A DNA stretch of 64,000 nucleotides, taken from the NCBI GenBank assembly GCA_050084515.1, contig CM114275.1, positions 22,568,001-22,632,000 of the forward strand, read 5' to 3'. The position numbers and the translations under genes are program-made. The stretch is from Blasia pusilla. Taxonomy: Eukaryota; Marchantiophyta; Marchantiopsida; Blasiales. This document shows, in pieces, positions 47,079 through 59,929 of the stretch. The stretch's first letter is position 1. Each line of letters opens with the position of its first letter. The notes beneath the pieces are model-generated. The model saw only the letters and a program-made list of their open reading frames with translations, searched no databases and was not told the origin of the DNA.

Positions 47079-47550
47079 TAATTGTTATTATGTGATCAGC
47101 ATATTACATCATATTTAATGTCCGGGGAGACCAAAGGTCACGTGTTGAACTAGCCGGAATTTTTTTAAATTTGTATTCAGTTTTTAATAATGCATAAACT
47201 CTCCTTTGTATTTATATCTAAATAGCCGGCCGGCATGAGAAGAATTCTCGTTTGTATAGGCCGGTAAATTGTAAACACCGGAAATGTACCGGTTCTCACG
47301 GGAAAAGTAGCCGGACCCTAATCACGTTCCGTTGTGCAGTCTCGAACGCTGGCACAACGGACGGAATCAAGTGCTTTTCCTTTGCCGTCCATCGTGCGGG
47401 CTCGTGAGTCTGCAGCAACTTGTTTCCTCTAGACTCCTGCTTTTCGAATTGCGTGCCTCTCGTATTTATCCGTCCATTCCCATCCAGTCTCTGTCCTCTT
47501 CAGTCCGTTGTGCAGCTCAAGCCTGAACTCCTTTTCCATCGAGCCCCGTG

Positions 47551-47570
47551 CATGTAAATAATGTTACATG
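47551..47570. repeat. short perfect inverted repeat CATGTAA-6-TTACATG
   Basis: Seven-base arms around ATAATG, just left of the LINE insertion point. Small enough to be chance in this AT/GC mix; noted because it marks the border. Confidence 0.5.
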
Positions 47571-47603
47571 CCTGCGACTCTATCCGATTCCGTCCGATGT
47601 GCA

Positions 47604-48104
47604 CTGACTGCGGTCGAGTGCGTCGCCGTCAACTCATTTCAGTCAAGGGCTGGAGGGCTTCGCGTCTTGGGAGTCCCACTCGGTAGCCAGGACTTTGTAT
47701 CCAGTTTTGTGGCGGCGGCTCTTACCGAGGATCTTCTTCATGTCGACGATCTCACGAGGATTGGTGACCCTCAAGTAGCTTATGGAATTCTCTCGTCATG
47801 TTTTGCCCGTAGACCTAGTTATCTATGTAGAACCGTGAGGGCGACTAGCCATATTTCTTCCTTGTATAGATCCTTTGATAGAAAGATTATGCAGGCGTTT
47901 GGGGATCTTCTAGGACCCGGCTCATTAGAGTGCCCCGCGGGGGAGTTAACTCGTAGACAGCCTTCTTGGCCGATTGCCTTTGGTAGAGTAGGTCTCATAG
48001 CGACTGAGTTAGTGGCGTCTTCAGCCTTTCTAGGGAGTTGGGCCACTGTAGCACCCCTCCTTTGCTCCCGATTTTTGTTTAGGGATAGACCGCTACTTTT
48101 ATAG
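47604..48104 (+). pseudogene. LINE reverse transcriptase C-terminal (thumb) fragment
   Basis: The block VAVNSFQSRAGGLRVLGVP followed by GS..FV is the segment that follows the polymerase palm in many LINE proteins. It continues AAALTEDLLHVDDLTRIGDPQVAYGILSSC and then reaches a TAG at 48102. The palm with its YADD-type motif is missing because the element is 5'-truncated. After the stop, coding resumes in another frame at about 48110. Confidence 0.65.
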
Positions 48105-48248
48105 TACGTTTCCCAGGTTGAGGATGGTCTTTTCCCACTTAAGTCTTCACTCACAGCTTGTAGAGACTCCCTTCTTGTTGAGGCTAGAGCAGTTCTTCCC
48201 GCTTTCTCTTCCCTAGTTACCTCCGAACAGTCTGGGCTCCAATCTTCT

Positions 48249-49112
48249 TTGATGGAAGCCCACTTTGATGCATTGTTTAGAGCTACTATGTCGGACAGGA
48301 ATATCCCCATGGAGGTTTGGGCCCGTATCCGCTCTTGCTCCGGAAAGGGGGCAGGCTCATGGGTAGGGGCTCGTCCCCTGATCCCGACTTTCTGCATTGC
48401 ACCACTTACCTACACTACAGCGATGAGGTTCCGACTGGGCCTGCCCCAACCAACGGTGGTTGGTTCAACATATTGCGAGTGTCGCCGGAGTCTGGATTCA
48501 CTTGGTGTGCATTTGGCACGGTGTCCAGTTGGGGGTGAGAGGATAGCCACTCACGATGCAGTGCGGGATATTATGTTCTCTATTGCTCGGGAGAGTGGAT
48601 TCCATGTACAAAGAGAGAGGCACTACTCCATGCGGGATTCCCTTATCCGTGGTGATCTCTACATGACGAGGGAGTCTGAGGTGGTGGTAGCGGATGTTGT
48701 AGTGACGGATCCTACGCGGGAGGCGGTGCGAGCCCAAGTGGTAGCACAAGGGAGATTGCTACAAGGAGCGGCGGCGGCGGTCAAGAAGACCCACATTTAT
48801 AGTCGACTTCATAATGGACATCGATTTATCCTCCTAGCCATTGAGATGTACGGGGCGATGGGGGAGAGGTTTGACTCGTTCCTTACGGATTGCGCCCATC
48901 ATCTCCAGTCGAGAAATGGGTTGTCCTTAACCACTGCGATACTTTATTGTAGGCAACGGGTCTCCATAGTTTTGCAGCGCGCCGAGGCAAATGGGCTTCT
49001 GCGCCGGGCTCAGGCGGTTGGAGACGCTAATGCTAGAGGCCCACTTAGTAGTAGTCATAGTTCTCTAGGTGTTGCTGATATTGTCTCTGTTGTTGGTGAT
49101 TTTGGTCATTAG
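48249..49112 (+). CDS. LINE C-terminal domain: zinc motif plus putative restriction-like endonuclease
   Basis: The longest intact LINE frame, 287 codons; coding similarity probably begins upstream of this ATG, near 48110. It holds a C-x-C...H-x4-C motif (CECRRSLDSLGVHLARC, about 48474-48524) followed by GGERIATHDAVRDIM and ESGFHVQRE. Next comes RGDLYMTRESEVVVADVVVTDP, an acidic-then-beta-strand pattern like the P-D/D-x-K core of the restriction-like endonuclease that follows RT in R2-, NeSL- and Utopia-type LINEs. Such an enzyme nicks target DNA. Catalytic assignment is inference. The frame is open to a TAG at 49110. Confidence 0.6.
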   Translation: MMEAHFDALFRATMSDRNIPMEVWARIRSCSGKGAGSWVGARPLIPTFCIAPLTYTTAMRFRLGLPQPTVVGSTYCECRRSLDSLGVHLARCPVGGERIATHDAVRDIMFSIARESGFHVQRERHYSMRDSLIRGDLYMTRESEVVVADVVVTDPTREAVRAQVVAQGRLLQGAAAAVKKTHIYSRLHNGHRFILLAIEMYGAMGERFDSFLTDCAHHLQSRNGLSLTTAILYCRQRVSIVLQRAEANGLLRRAQAVGDANARGPLSSSHSSLGVADIVSVVGDFGH

Positions 49113-49160
49113 GGGGGAAGGCCCCCTTCTTTCTCCTCGAGGCCGGTTCCGGCCTCTTGA
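49108..49160 (+). other. two adjacent hairpins in the LINE 3' UTR
   Basis: Immediately after the stop, GGGGG-GAAGG-CCCCC (about 49112-49126) folds into a small hairpin. Then GAGGCCGG-TT-CCGGCCTC (49139-49156) forms a perfect 8-bp stem with outer CTC/GAG pairing. In LINEs such 3' structures can be the site recognised by the RT for target-primed synthesis. A terminator-like role is not expected in a plant. Confidence 0.6.
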
Positions 49161-49290
49161 GGTCTATTTTTTTGGGTCTCCATGCCCCCTCTTTTGTATC
49201 GTGATGGATTTCCCATCCTTTTTCTACATATATATATTTTATTCTTCTTTCAGTCAAATCTCGTGTCCATCCGATTCCGTCCATTGTGCA

Positions 49291-51029
49291 ATCTCCACAT
49301 CATTATCTGCTCTCGTGTCCGTCGAGATCCGTCTGTATCCATCGGCATCTCACATCCATCCTCCGTCATCGAATCTCGTGCACGGCGGACTCATTTCCCG
49401 TCCAACTCCATCCGTTATGGACGTCACATCCTTTCACCCTAAACTCATTGGCATCCAGTCTGGTTACCATCTCCGGGGTGGAATCATGAAAGTGACATTC
49501 AACCATAACATATCCACCGAGGAGAAGACTTCGCAAGAGGCCTGGCTACTCCGACGTAGATTGTGTAGCAGTTCAGGTTGAGAGAGTGCCCATATTGCTA
49601 GAGAAACTTATGGGGTAAACTAGTAACTTTAAGTAGCCTAGTAGAACTATAGAAGGGCATAGCCCATGAAACTTGTCAGGTGAACGAAAATGCGCATGCC
49701 CAAGCTTTTCTTGAACATCCTTTTCTTATACAGAAAAGAATTACTTATCCAGAAATCTGGTTCCCAAATCCGGGTCGGAAATAGTTTATGTTGATTGAGA
49801 GTCCCATAGAAAGCAACCACGTGTGTAACAAGGGACACATGGCCGATTCTGAGAGTTTACCAATGTCAGGAGCTACCACAAATAATAGTGTAGACTTTAA
49901 ATTTGCTATCATTGTACTATGGAAAGAGATGACAAATCAGAACACAAAGTGGCAACATGAAAACAAGACCATGTGACCCACAATCTAGCTCTTCATTGGC
50001 GAGAGTGAAGTCGACAAATCAAGAAGTCTCCACTCCCTCAACGGGAAAGAAAGTAAAAACAAGCCCGTGTGTCTCACAAGCTAGCTCTTCACTACTGAGA
50101 TTCCTGTACCACCAACCGATTGGTAATCTTCCTAGCTTTAAGAACGCATCCGACCCCGATCTCTCGGTAATCCCAGCCTCCGTGGTGTCTACCAAACACC
50201 AGCTGGGTTGGTGTTGTGATGAATGTGGGCATGGTTTTGATTGCCTTCCATGCAGATTAAAGCTATCCAGGAAAAAAAATTGTGCTTCCACAGTTTAGAA
50301 GCGATTTGAACTGCTTTCAGTAAAGCTCCTCCGTATCCATTTGTTCCATCCATGCTTTGGACTGTTTCCTGGCATTTTGGAAACGACCGAAGTATCCACT
50401 GTTCTCCATTCCACAACACGGCATATACAGCTGAACAGTAATGTGCAAAAACGATGGAAACTCTCCTTAGAACTGCTATACTCTCAACCTGTCCCACAAG
50501 AGACCAAAGTCATACCGACAATTATTGTTTCTATTCATCACAATATATACAATTCATGTCACCAAAAACTGTAAATTAGGATTAGCTCGATATCCCCTCA
50601 AATTGATAGAGCCCAGAGGCTCCAAAGAATTGGTAAATGGCCAGACGGAGATGGAAAGAAAATTAAATACATCCATCGCTAGTGATCCAGCTCACCAACC
50701 TCTTGATCTTCGGAAAAGCATCCAGAAAGGAAGTTCAAACTAGCACCTATGTATCCATCATCCAAGACCCTGTAAGCTCTCACAACTAAAAATAAGGCCT
50801 ACAACGTCACAAGCCAGGTTGAATAATGATGCACCATCCTCTCTCTCGACCCCAAAAATCATCTGGCTTCCCATCAGAATCTTTCTCAGAGTCGTCCACC
50901 ACACCTACTCATCAGCAGTATGCGTTTTACAGCATCCTTACCCAGACTTCCTGCTGAGCTCTGGGTCAGACCAACCCTCCATGTAACAACACCCTGGGAG
51001 ATCTGATGGTGAACAAGGGAACTCGGTCA
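49291..51029. other. 3' flank of SRP54 and intergenic DNA, no gene seen
   Basis: 49290-49440 continues the degenerate CCGTCC/GTGCA repeat of the LINE target. 49600-50900 has no recognised coding sequence on either strand. 49957-50057 and 50035-50100 share short related words (AAAACAAG-CC-GTGTGxC-CACAA-CTAGCTCTTCA), a small imperfect tandem duplication of about 100 bp. The part next to 51029 should contain the SRP54 3' UTR. Confidence 0.45.
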
Positions 51030-54067
<3,038 letters not shown>

Positions 54068-54740
54068 CTTGACGACCTTCGATCACCACTTCCTCAAAAA
54101 AAATTTCCTCCCTGCAATCCCAAGGATCACCGCGCTGAATTGTAAGGGATCCTACACCAAACTCTCCAGACTGAACAACGCAAGGACGAGCCTACATATT
54201 CCGCGAGAACCGGAGCTACACGAGAATTTCCGTGACGAAGAGCGCATGAACGGAGCTCCAGCTCATCCGTCCAGTCTCAGGCCTCCCTCGTTCCGTTCGC
54301 AGCAGAGGCCGGCCACGTTTCTCAGCATTCATCCGAAACCTCACACACGTAGTCAAGAGCCGCTGGCGATAATAATGGTGGCAGCTCTACTCCTCTAACT
54401 CTGGCGCTCATGCAATCTTATTTTCCTGCGTATTTGTTATTGTATTATATTTTCGTACGTATCTATATTATTATTGGGAGTGTGTTTTCTGCATATGGCA
54501 CGTTCGGGCAAATTTATTTACATGCGTATTTGTTATTATATCTTCTTTTATTTTCTTACATATTTATATTATTATTGGGGAGTGCCTTTATTTATGGCAT
54601 ACGGGCACCAAGAACACGAAGTCTCAAATTTCTTATGAATTCTAAGTCTAGCCAGGAGTCTAGCCACACGGTAAGAAATAGATTTTGTGTGTTACATGAT
54701 TGATCTCTTCATTTCGTGCATGGCACGGATTGTCGACTAG
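54068..54740. promoter_or_regulatory. upstream region of SRP54, partly transposon-derived
   Basis: The 5' UTR and promoter of SRP54 should lie here on the minus strand. 54100-54400 is GC-moderate with no recognised gene. 54405-54740 is AT-rich, contains two tandem units and ends in a Helitron-type terminus, so a transposon lies within about 350 bp of the SRP54 start codon. No TATA box or known element could be fixed. Confidence 0.4.
54424..54605 (+). repeat. two tandem units of about 96 bp
   Basis: GCGTATTTGTTATTGTATTA at 54428 recurs as GCGTATTTGTTATTATATC at about 54524. Both are followed by CTTACATATTTATATTATTATTGGG-type sequence, then GAGTG and TATGGCA. They differ by small indels. They lie upstream of SRP54 and left of the Helitron-type end. 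Confidence 0.75.
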
Positions 54741-54741
54741 T
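54715..54741 (+). mobile_element. Helitron-type 3' terminus upstream of SRP54
   Basis: CGTGC-ATG-GCACG (54715-54727) followed nine bases later by CTAG-T (54737-54741). Same architecture as 39186-39214: five-base stem, three-base loop, nine-base spacer, CTAG. The implied element extends leftward on the plus strand toward SRP54 and is opposite in direction to the Rep/helicase remnant to its right, so it is probably a separate non-autonomous element. Confidence 0.55.
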
Positions 54742-54899
54742 TTGTTGTTGTTACATCGATCGTGATCGTGAACCTCGATAGCTTGTACTAGTAAGTTGCC
54801 GGTATGCGGATGCAAGAGGGAACAATATAAAAAAATGCACCGATCAACACGATTTATGATGGTGATATGCAAATGTGCATTTGTATGAAAAATTGAATG

Positions 54900-57800
54900 T
54901 TTCATTTTAGTTGAGGATTTTTTACAATTGTATTTAGTGTAATTACCTATTTTATTTTAATCTTCATCGTTCCAATTGTAATGTGGATGGAAGTCCTCTT
55001 CCCTATTATGAATAATGCTATGCGTAACTGATCATGAGAGAAAATGGGAGTAGGCAAGTAAATTCTTATCTTTTGTAGAGTTTGACTGTGAGATTTGTTG
55101 ATAATCATAGAAAAAAAAAGGATGAATAGGGAATTGAAACCTACGTAGATCAAATGACAGACCAGAGTCAAATGTAATCAATGGGATTCGTGGAATACAA
55201 ATTCGGTCTCCAATATTCTTCCCGATGATGATTTTAGCATTTATCCAGTATTGTATGAATCCACGAATCACCAATCTAATCTTGTTTGCTTGCTTCGTAA
55301 GAGCATGATTGGTGCAATAATCTTCGAACACAAACAATGCAGAGGTAGCCCATAAGACAAACACGTGATCAAAAAATTTGTTCGATATATGTTGCCTATC
55401 CCCTCATTTCGAATAAAGTCCCCACTAAAGTATACATGTTCCTACACCCAATATATTACGAATTAGTTAGAAGAGGTAATATTTTATTAGTATCCTAAAC
55501 TATCTAAAAAATATAGTTTAAAAAAATTAGTAGTACTTGTGGAGAAAAACATGACACGACGTCAACATTTATGTCATCAATATCTCTATTCTTTGGTGTC
55601 AAAATAGTTGTCTCTCTCAAGAAGTCAATATCGTGGAATCCGTTGGGAGAATTTCCATTGATAATATCAATAAGATTGCATATTTTATTACTCTTAGTAA
55701 TCATTCCAGATGGTAGTCATATGAAATCTTCTTCCAAATGAGGTTGCAAAGGTATACGGCCCTCTCCCACCTCCAATAACCAATCAACAAAGCTTGTTGT
55801 TCATCACGCAAATGACCTTCCAACCTTTGAACTCACATGTGTATTGTCTATTTCATCACCTTTACATAAGACCATATAGATGACCTCTTTATAGTGGTTT
55901 GAATGATTTTTGGATGGTCCCCATGACCAACCAGAGGCAAGACTTGACAGAAGTCACCACAAAATATCAAGAGTTTTCCCCCAAATGGTATTTATCGTAG
56001 ATCATCAAAGACGCTTATAAAGTGTGATTCATTGCCTCAAATGCACGACGATGAGTTATAGGTGCTTCCTCCCATATAATGACCATCACAATATTGATTA
56101 AGCGCACTCCATCACTATTGATCGATAAACTATAAACGACACATGGAAGTAGATTAGAAGTTGTAATACTTATAATTATTAGCGTTTATGTATCCACAAA
56201 AGTTGACAATGAGTGTATAAGGTGTCTACTTGTAAGTTGAGCTCTCATGAAGATTGATGGGGATCTTGAAGCATGAATGTGCAATACGTCCTCCGTCTAA
56301 CAATAAAGGAGCTATTTCGGAAGATGCTACGGCCAAAGCTATACCTCTTGCACTCATTACACTCGCAAGGCGAAGATTGTATAGAATATTTTTCCTATTC
56401 CACCTGGATCATCAATGAAAAATATTTTCAGATGTGGTGGAGCATTCAAGCATATTTGATAGAGTTCATCATGAAGAGCATTCCAAATAACACATTATCC
56501 TTTATTCTTATATGTTTCTCCTAATTTTTTGTACTTGTTCCTCTAAGTAAGAATGTGAATAAAGGGTTTTGAAATTAGCTTGGGGCATGTCAGGAAAATC
56601 ATATAATCTCTTTCCTTGATCTTGCAAATAATAATTCACTTCCAACAACATAGTATTATTTATAGCATCATTAGTGGGAAGATTAGGAATTCCTACTTTT
56701 TGCAATGAAAAAGTCCCAATATTTGCAGAAATCATATTTAGTTAGTTCTATGTTCAATAGAAGATAATAGTGAGAAGAAAGGAATGATGTTGTAAGGAGT
56801 GGCAGAAATGAGGGCTTACTTGATGTCGTTCATGTAAGAGATATTCTATCATTGGAACCAAGAATTAATTTCATAGTGTTGCCGATTGAGCAAGGGTGTT
56901 GTAAGCTAAAATGATTGCAAATAAACGGCATAGTGAAGAACTCGTGTGGATCATTAGAGCTTCTTCAAAGTAATAAAACACTTCCCTATCGTTCTCAAGA
57001 AGTCTCAATTGGATAGCAACCTCCTTAAATATAAGACACAATATTTCATTAATTATTCTCAAGCATTCATATGTAGTTGTTCCTCGAACATGATGAACAA
57101 GTAATCTCAACCAATGAGGATCTCCTTCACCAACGAAGAAGTGAAATAAATTAGCCCATTTCATGCCACAATAGATCCCTCATTTTAGAATGTGATGCAT
57201 AAAAGTATAACCCAACAATAGCAAAAAGTAAACAAATAGGTATTGAGTATTTACTTGGATGAGTAAGGTATACTTGGCCAATAGGATTCCCATAACCATT
57301 TCTTCTTTATATCCTACAAATCCATTTCTTATTACTCCAATGATAATACAAAGGAAATTCGATATGTAGATATTGTCGAGCAATGAAGTTCGACAAATTC
57401 GTTGCAAACCAATATGTTAGAGTTATCTCTCTATTTTGTTGCAAAAAATCCTCACAAGCATCAACATCATTGAAGTAAACTATTTGTTTCTCCAGAAGAT
57501 GAACTACTACTCGCTCAATATCCACTATGCACATAGGAATTGGCTGGCATGTAGCCCTAATCTCACTATGGTCTGCATAACTTGACCCAATATTTTCTTG
57601 TTAATAAGAAGTCCTAAGAACTCTTTCTTTTTCTTCTAAAAAACTCGATCACCAAATCTTGTCAGTTTGGAGCAGATTGCCCGAGTAATAAGACGGATGT
57701 AATCTCCTCCCACTTAGGATTGCAAATAATGGTCAAAAAGTAATCAAGCTTCACCAAATGTCACAATTGCTATTGCATCCTCATACAACTGATGCATATG

Positions 57801-58700
57801 ACGTGGATGACTAGTAAAAGAAGAAGGTAATATTATACGCTTCCCAAATCTTCGGCTATCCCCATCATGTTGATGAATGGCATCATTTACACCTTGATAT
57901 AATTTAGCCCTCAACTCCCTCTGATTTAAGGGCACCCATAAAATTCCTTGCATCTCTATGGTGCCATAGAGATCAGCCATATATTCTTGAGTATGTTGAC
58001 CAAACTGCAATAATAGATTGTCATCTTCTCCTCCAATCCGCATTTGAAGTTAAAAAATATGCGAATTCTAAGGCCATAATATTCTTCGTCCTTCTCTTCT
58101 CAATAATATCACCATCAACTCTATCCTCATCCATGCAATCATCCAAAGGTTCTCGATCTTCCTCCTCCCCATCATCAACACTTCTTGGATGTTGTGATAT
58201 TATATGGTGTTAGAATCTTCCAAAGGATATTCCTCGATACCAACTTGCTTCACCATAGATAAATAATAAAATAAAGTGTAATCGAATGTATACTTTATTG
58301 AGGTCAGATATATGCTTGATTCCTCCTCGATGTAGTCGCACTATTATATCACGATCTTCAACGTGCTCACTTCCATCACACAGTAAAATAACCCAAACCT
58401 CATAAGTACATGGTAAGTTATAGTGCTTTGCATCTAGACCTCTCTTACTTGCCTTTAAAATAATCCGCATATTAACGTTGCTTTATTCATATACTATCTA
58501 CCAAAGTTCTTCACATATGGATAGCATTTGTTTAACATCTTTTGTAGCCCTTTCAAGCTGCCCATATTAGATCAGAACAAGGATCATAACATCTAGACGT
58601 AACTCTTCCAAGATTCTCCAATTCATTTGCAGTATCAAGAATATAGAGTTGATAAAATTGGGGATGATTCCCTATATGATGGTGCATTCAATTCCATTAG
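54900..58700 (-). pseudogene. Helitron Rep/helicase, decayed
   Basis: Minus-strand fragments in the order of a plant Helitron protein. N-terminal part: LYILDTANELENLGR-like near 58.6 kb and KHISDLNKVYIRLHFILLF (58470-58210). Helitron-like N domain: QEYMADLYGTIEMQGILWV, ELRAKLYQGVNDAI and ILPSSFTSHPRHMHQLYEDA (58043-57744). Mid region: KQIVYFNDVDACEDF and ARQYLHIEFPLYYHW (57534-57307), then LLVHHVRGTTTYECLR and FKEVAIQLRLLENDREV (57164-56871). PIF1-type helicase: WEEAPITHRRAFEA near 56.05 kb, DIDFLRETTILTPKN (55704-55504), IPRIPLITFDSGLSFDLRRFQFP (55364-55032; two blocks) and a final YLPTPIFSHDQL. A rolling-circle replicase-helicase mobilises such elements; this copy has many stops and is dead. 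Confidence 0.9.
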
Positions 58701-59619
58701 ATTGGAATGATAGATCCCACCTTGGACCCAAAAGTGTCCAATGCCACCAACTTACTCATCTACATGCACTCCTATAGATGCTAGTTAAAGTGCAGAGTTG
58801 TAAGCTCAAGCTTGAGTAAGAAAATGAAGACTTCTAGGACCAACACCCGAAATCAAAGATTTCAAGAATTGAGGATGTGATTTTAAGAGGGGAAAATTTA
58901 TCACTCATACCAAATGGTGAGTCTCGAAACTTTGTATTTGTTACCATTTCACATTCCAATGCAAAGCACCGTATGAGAGGCTTGTTTCCATCATACAACC
59001 CAATATATGATAACTAGTGGTATGATTCAAACTCCTTTGTAAAGGCAACTTCCTAATAACGCTTTATTAGGAGTTTGGTCTCCTTACAACATTAAGTAAT
59101 CTATTTACTCTAACAACCTTATTAATAAGAGGAAAATGGACAAATTGTAGAAGCATATGCACTTGGTCCAATGGCACTTTGTGGAGTTAACACAACTCCA
59201 TTAACTATAGACACCATAGGATCCTCTCTCAATGCTAAATCATCTTCGACATTTGGAACTATCGAAGAGTTGTCGAAAACTTTAAGTAGAGTTGGAATAG
59301 TTCATCGATAATAGGGAAAGTGGTTGGTAACTCATCTCTTGGTGTTATAAAAGTAGTTGGCTCTATCTTAGATGCATTCTCAATAACTTCATGGAGTGTA
59401 TAGTTCGGTTACTAAAATCTTGGTGATATATAAGTGGCAACTTGTACCTAAAGAAGTGAATCATCATTATGAATAAATTCATCTTCTTTCTCTTTCGAAA
59501 ATGAACTTCATAATATGCTTCTACCATAATTCCATCGTCATTGCAAGGCCTAAGAAAAGAGAGTAACTCTAATAAGGAGACATAAAGAATATGTGGAAAA
59601 TTGTTAAAGAAGCATAACT
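58701..59619. other. repeat-derived DNA between Helitron and Copia remnants
   Basis: Frames are short and interrupted. The part next to 58700 may be the decayed start of the Helitron protein. No domain is recognised in 58900-59600; a 120-codon minus-strand frame at 59363-59725 overlaps the Copia LTR and lacks family resemblance. Confidence 0.4.
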
Positions 59620-59914
59620 TATGGGAAACGACTCTCACACTCACATACCACCATGGAGAACAAAATTTGCAATGAGAGAATGAGTGGAGGTTGGTCCCCT
59701 TCTCAATTATATAGGGTATGTACAAACAACCCTAACCCTAACCCCTAACCTTAATCTTAATCATAGTCTCGAGTTAGACTAACTGTGATTAACTAGCCAT
59801 AGTTAAGATAATCGCGCTTAAGTGACTAACCAAGATTAAGCTTTCCTACTTCGTGTGAGTACCAAATGTAGTAGTTCAGATGTCTCTTGAGCTTGATTGT
59901 AACTCAATATTCAA
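59620..59914 (-). repeat. probable 3' LTR of the minus-strand Copia element
   Basis: Begins (minus strand) right after a polypurine GGGGGAG at about 59918-59924 with TATTGAATATTGAGTTACAA. It ends around the segment shared with the RST1 intron (59630-59815). That segment contains ACCCTAACCCTAACCCC, two to three telomere-like units that are probably fortuitous. The matching 5' LTR should lie beyond 63470 but is missing there, so the element is truncated at its 5' end. Confidence 0.55.
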
Positions 59915-59929
59915 TACTCCCCCTCAAGC

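Larger units (their letters stand above)
43651..47550. other. intergenic DNA, decayed repeats, no supported gene
   Basis: 43650-45200 is AT-rich and without recognisable domains. 45200-45600 carries an open frame of 131 codons and 47332-47526 one of 64, but neither resembles a known family. The 46.5-47.1 kb part is GC-richer and has overlapping frames on both strands (see the separate entry). From 47330 the sequence repeats degenerate words of the type CCGTCC-n-GTGCA-n-CTCGTG, suggesting a decayed tandem repeat that continues on the other side of the LINE. Confidence 0.4.
47604..49263 (+). mobile_element. 5'-truncated LINE (non-LTR retrotransposon)
   Basis: Contains only the 3' part of a LINE: the end of the RT/thumb region (frame 47568-48104, with GLRVLGVPLGSQDFV at about 47662-47710), then after a stop the C-terminal domain (48249-49112) and a 3' UTR. 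The insertion is flanked by a near-identical 22-bp direct repeat, ATCCGATTCCGTCC-nn-TGTGCA, at 47582-47603 and 49269-49290. This looks like a target-site duplication, although similar words occur in the surrounding repeat. No poly(A) tail is seen; the element ends in an AT-rich stretch and TTCTTTCAGTC. Confidence 0.75.

Noticed and set aside
50189-50497. 102-codon minus-strand frame downstream of SRP54
   Set aside because: SRP54 ends normally at 51030; the frame has no family resemblance and no splice link.
59718-59745. CCCTAACCCTAACCCC run as an interstitial telomere repeat
   Set aside because: Only two to three units, also present in degenerate form in the LTR relative at 9260; part of the LTR rather than telomeric DNA.
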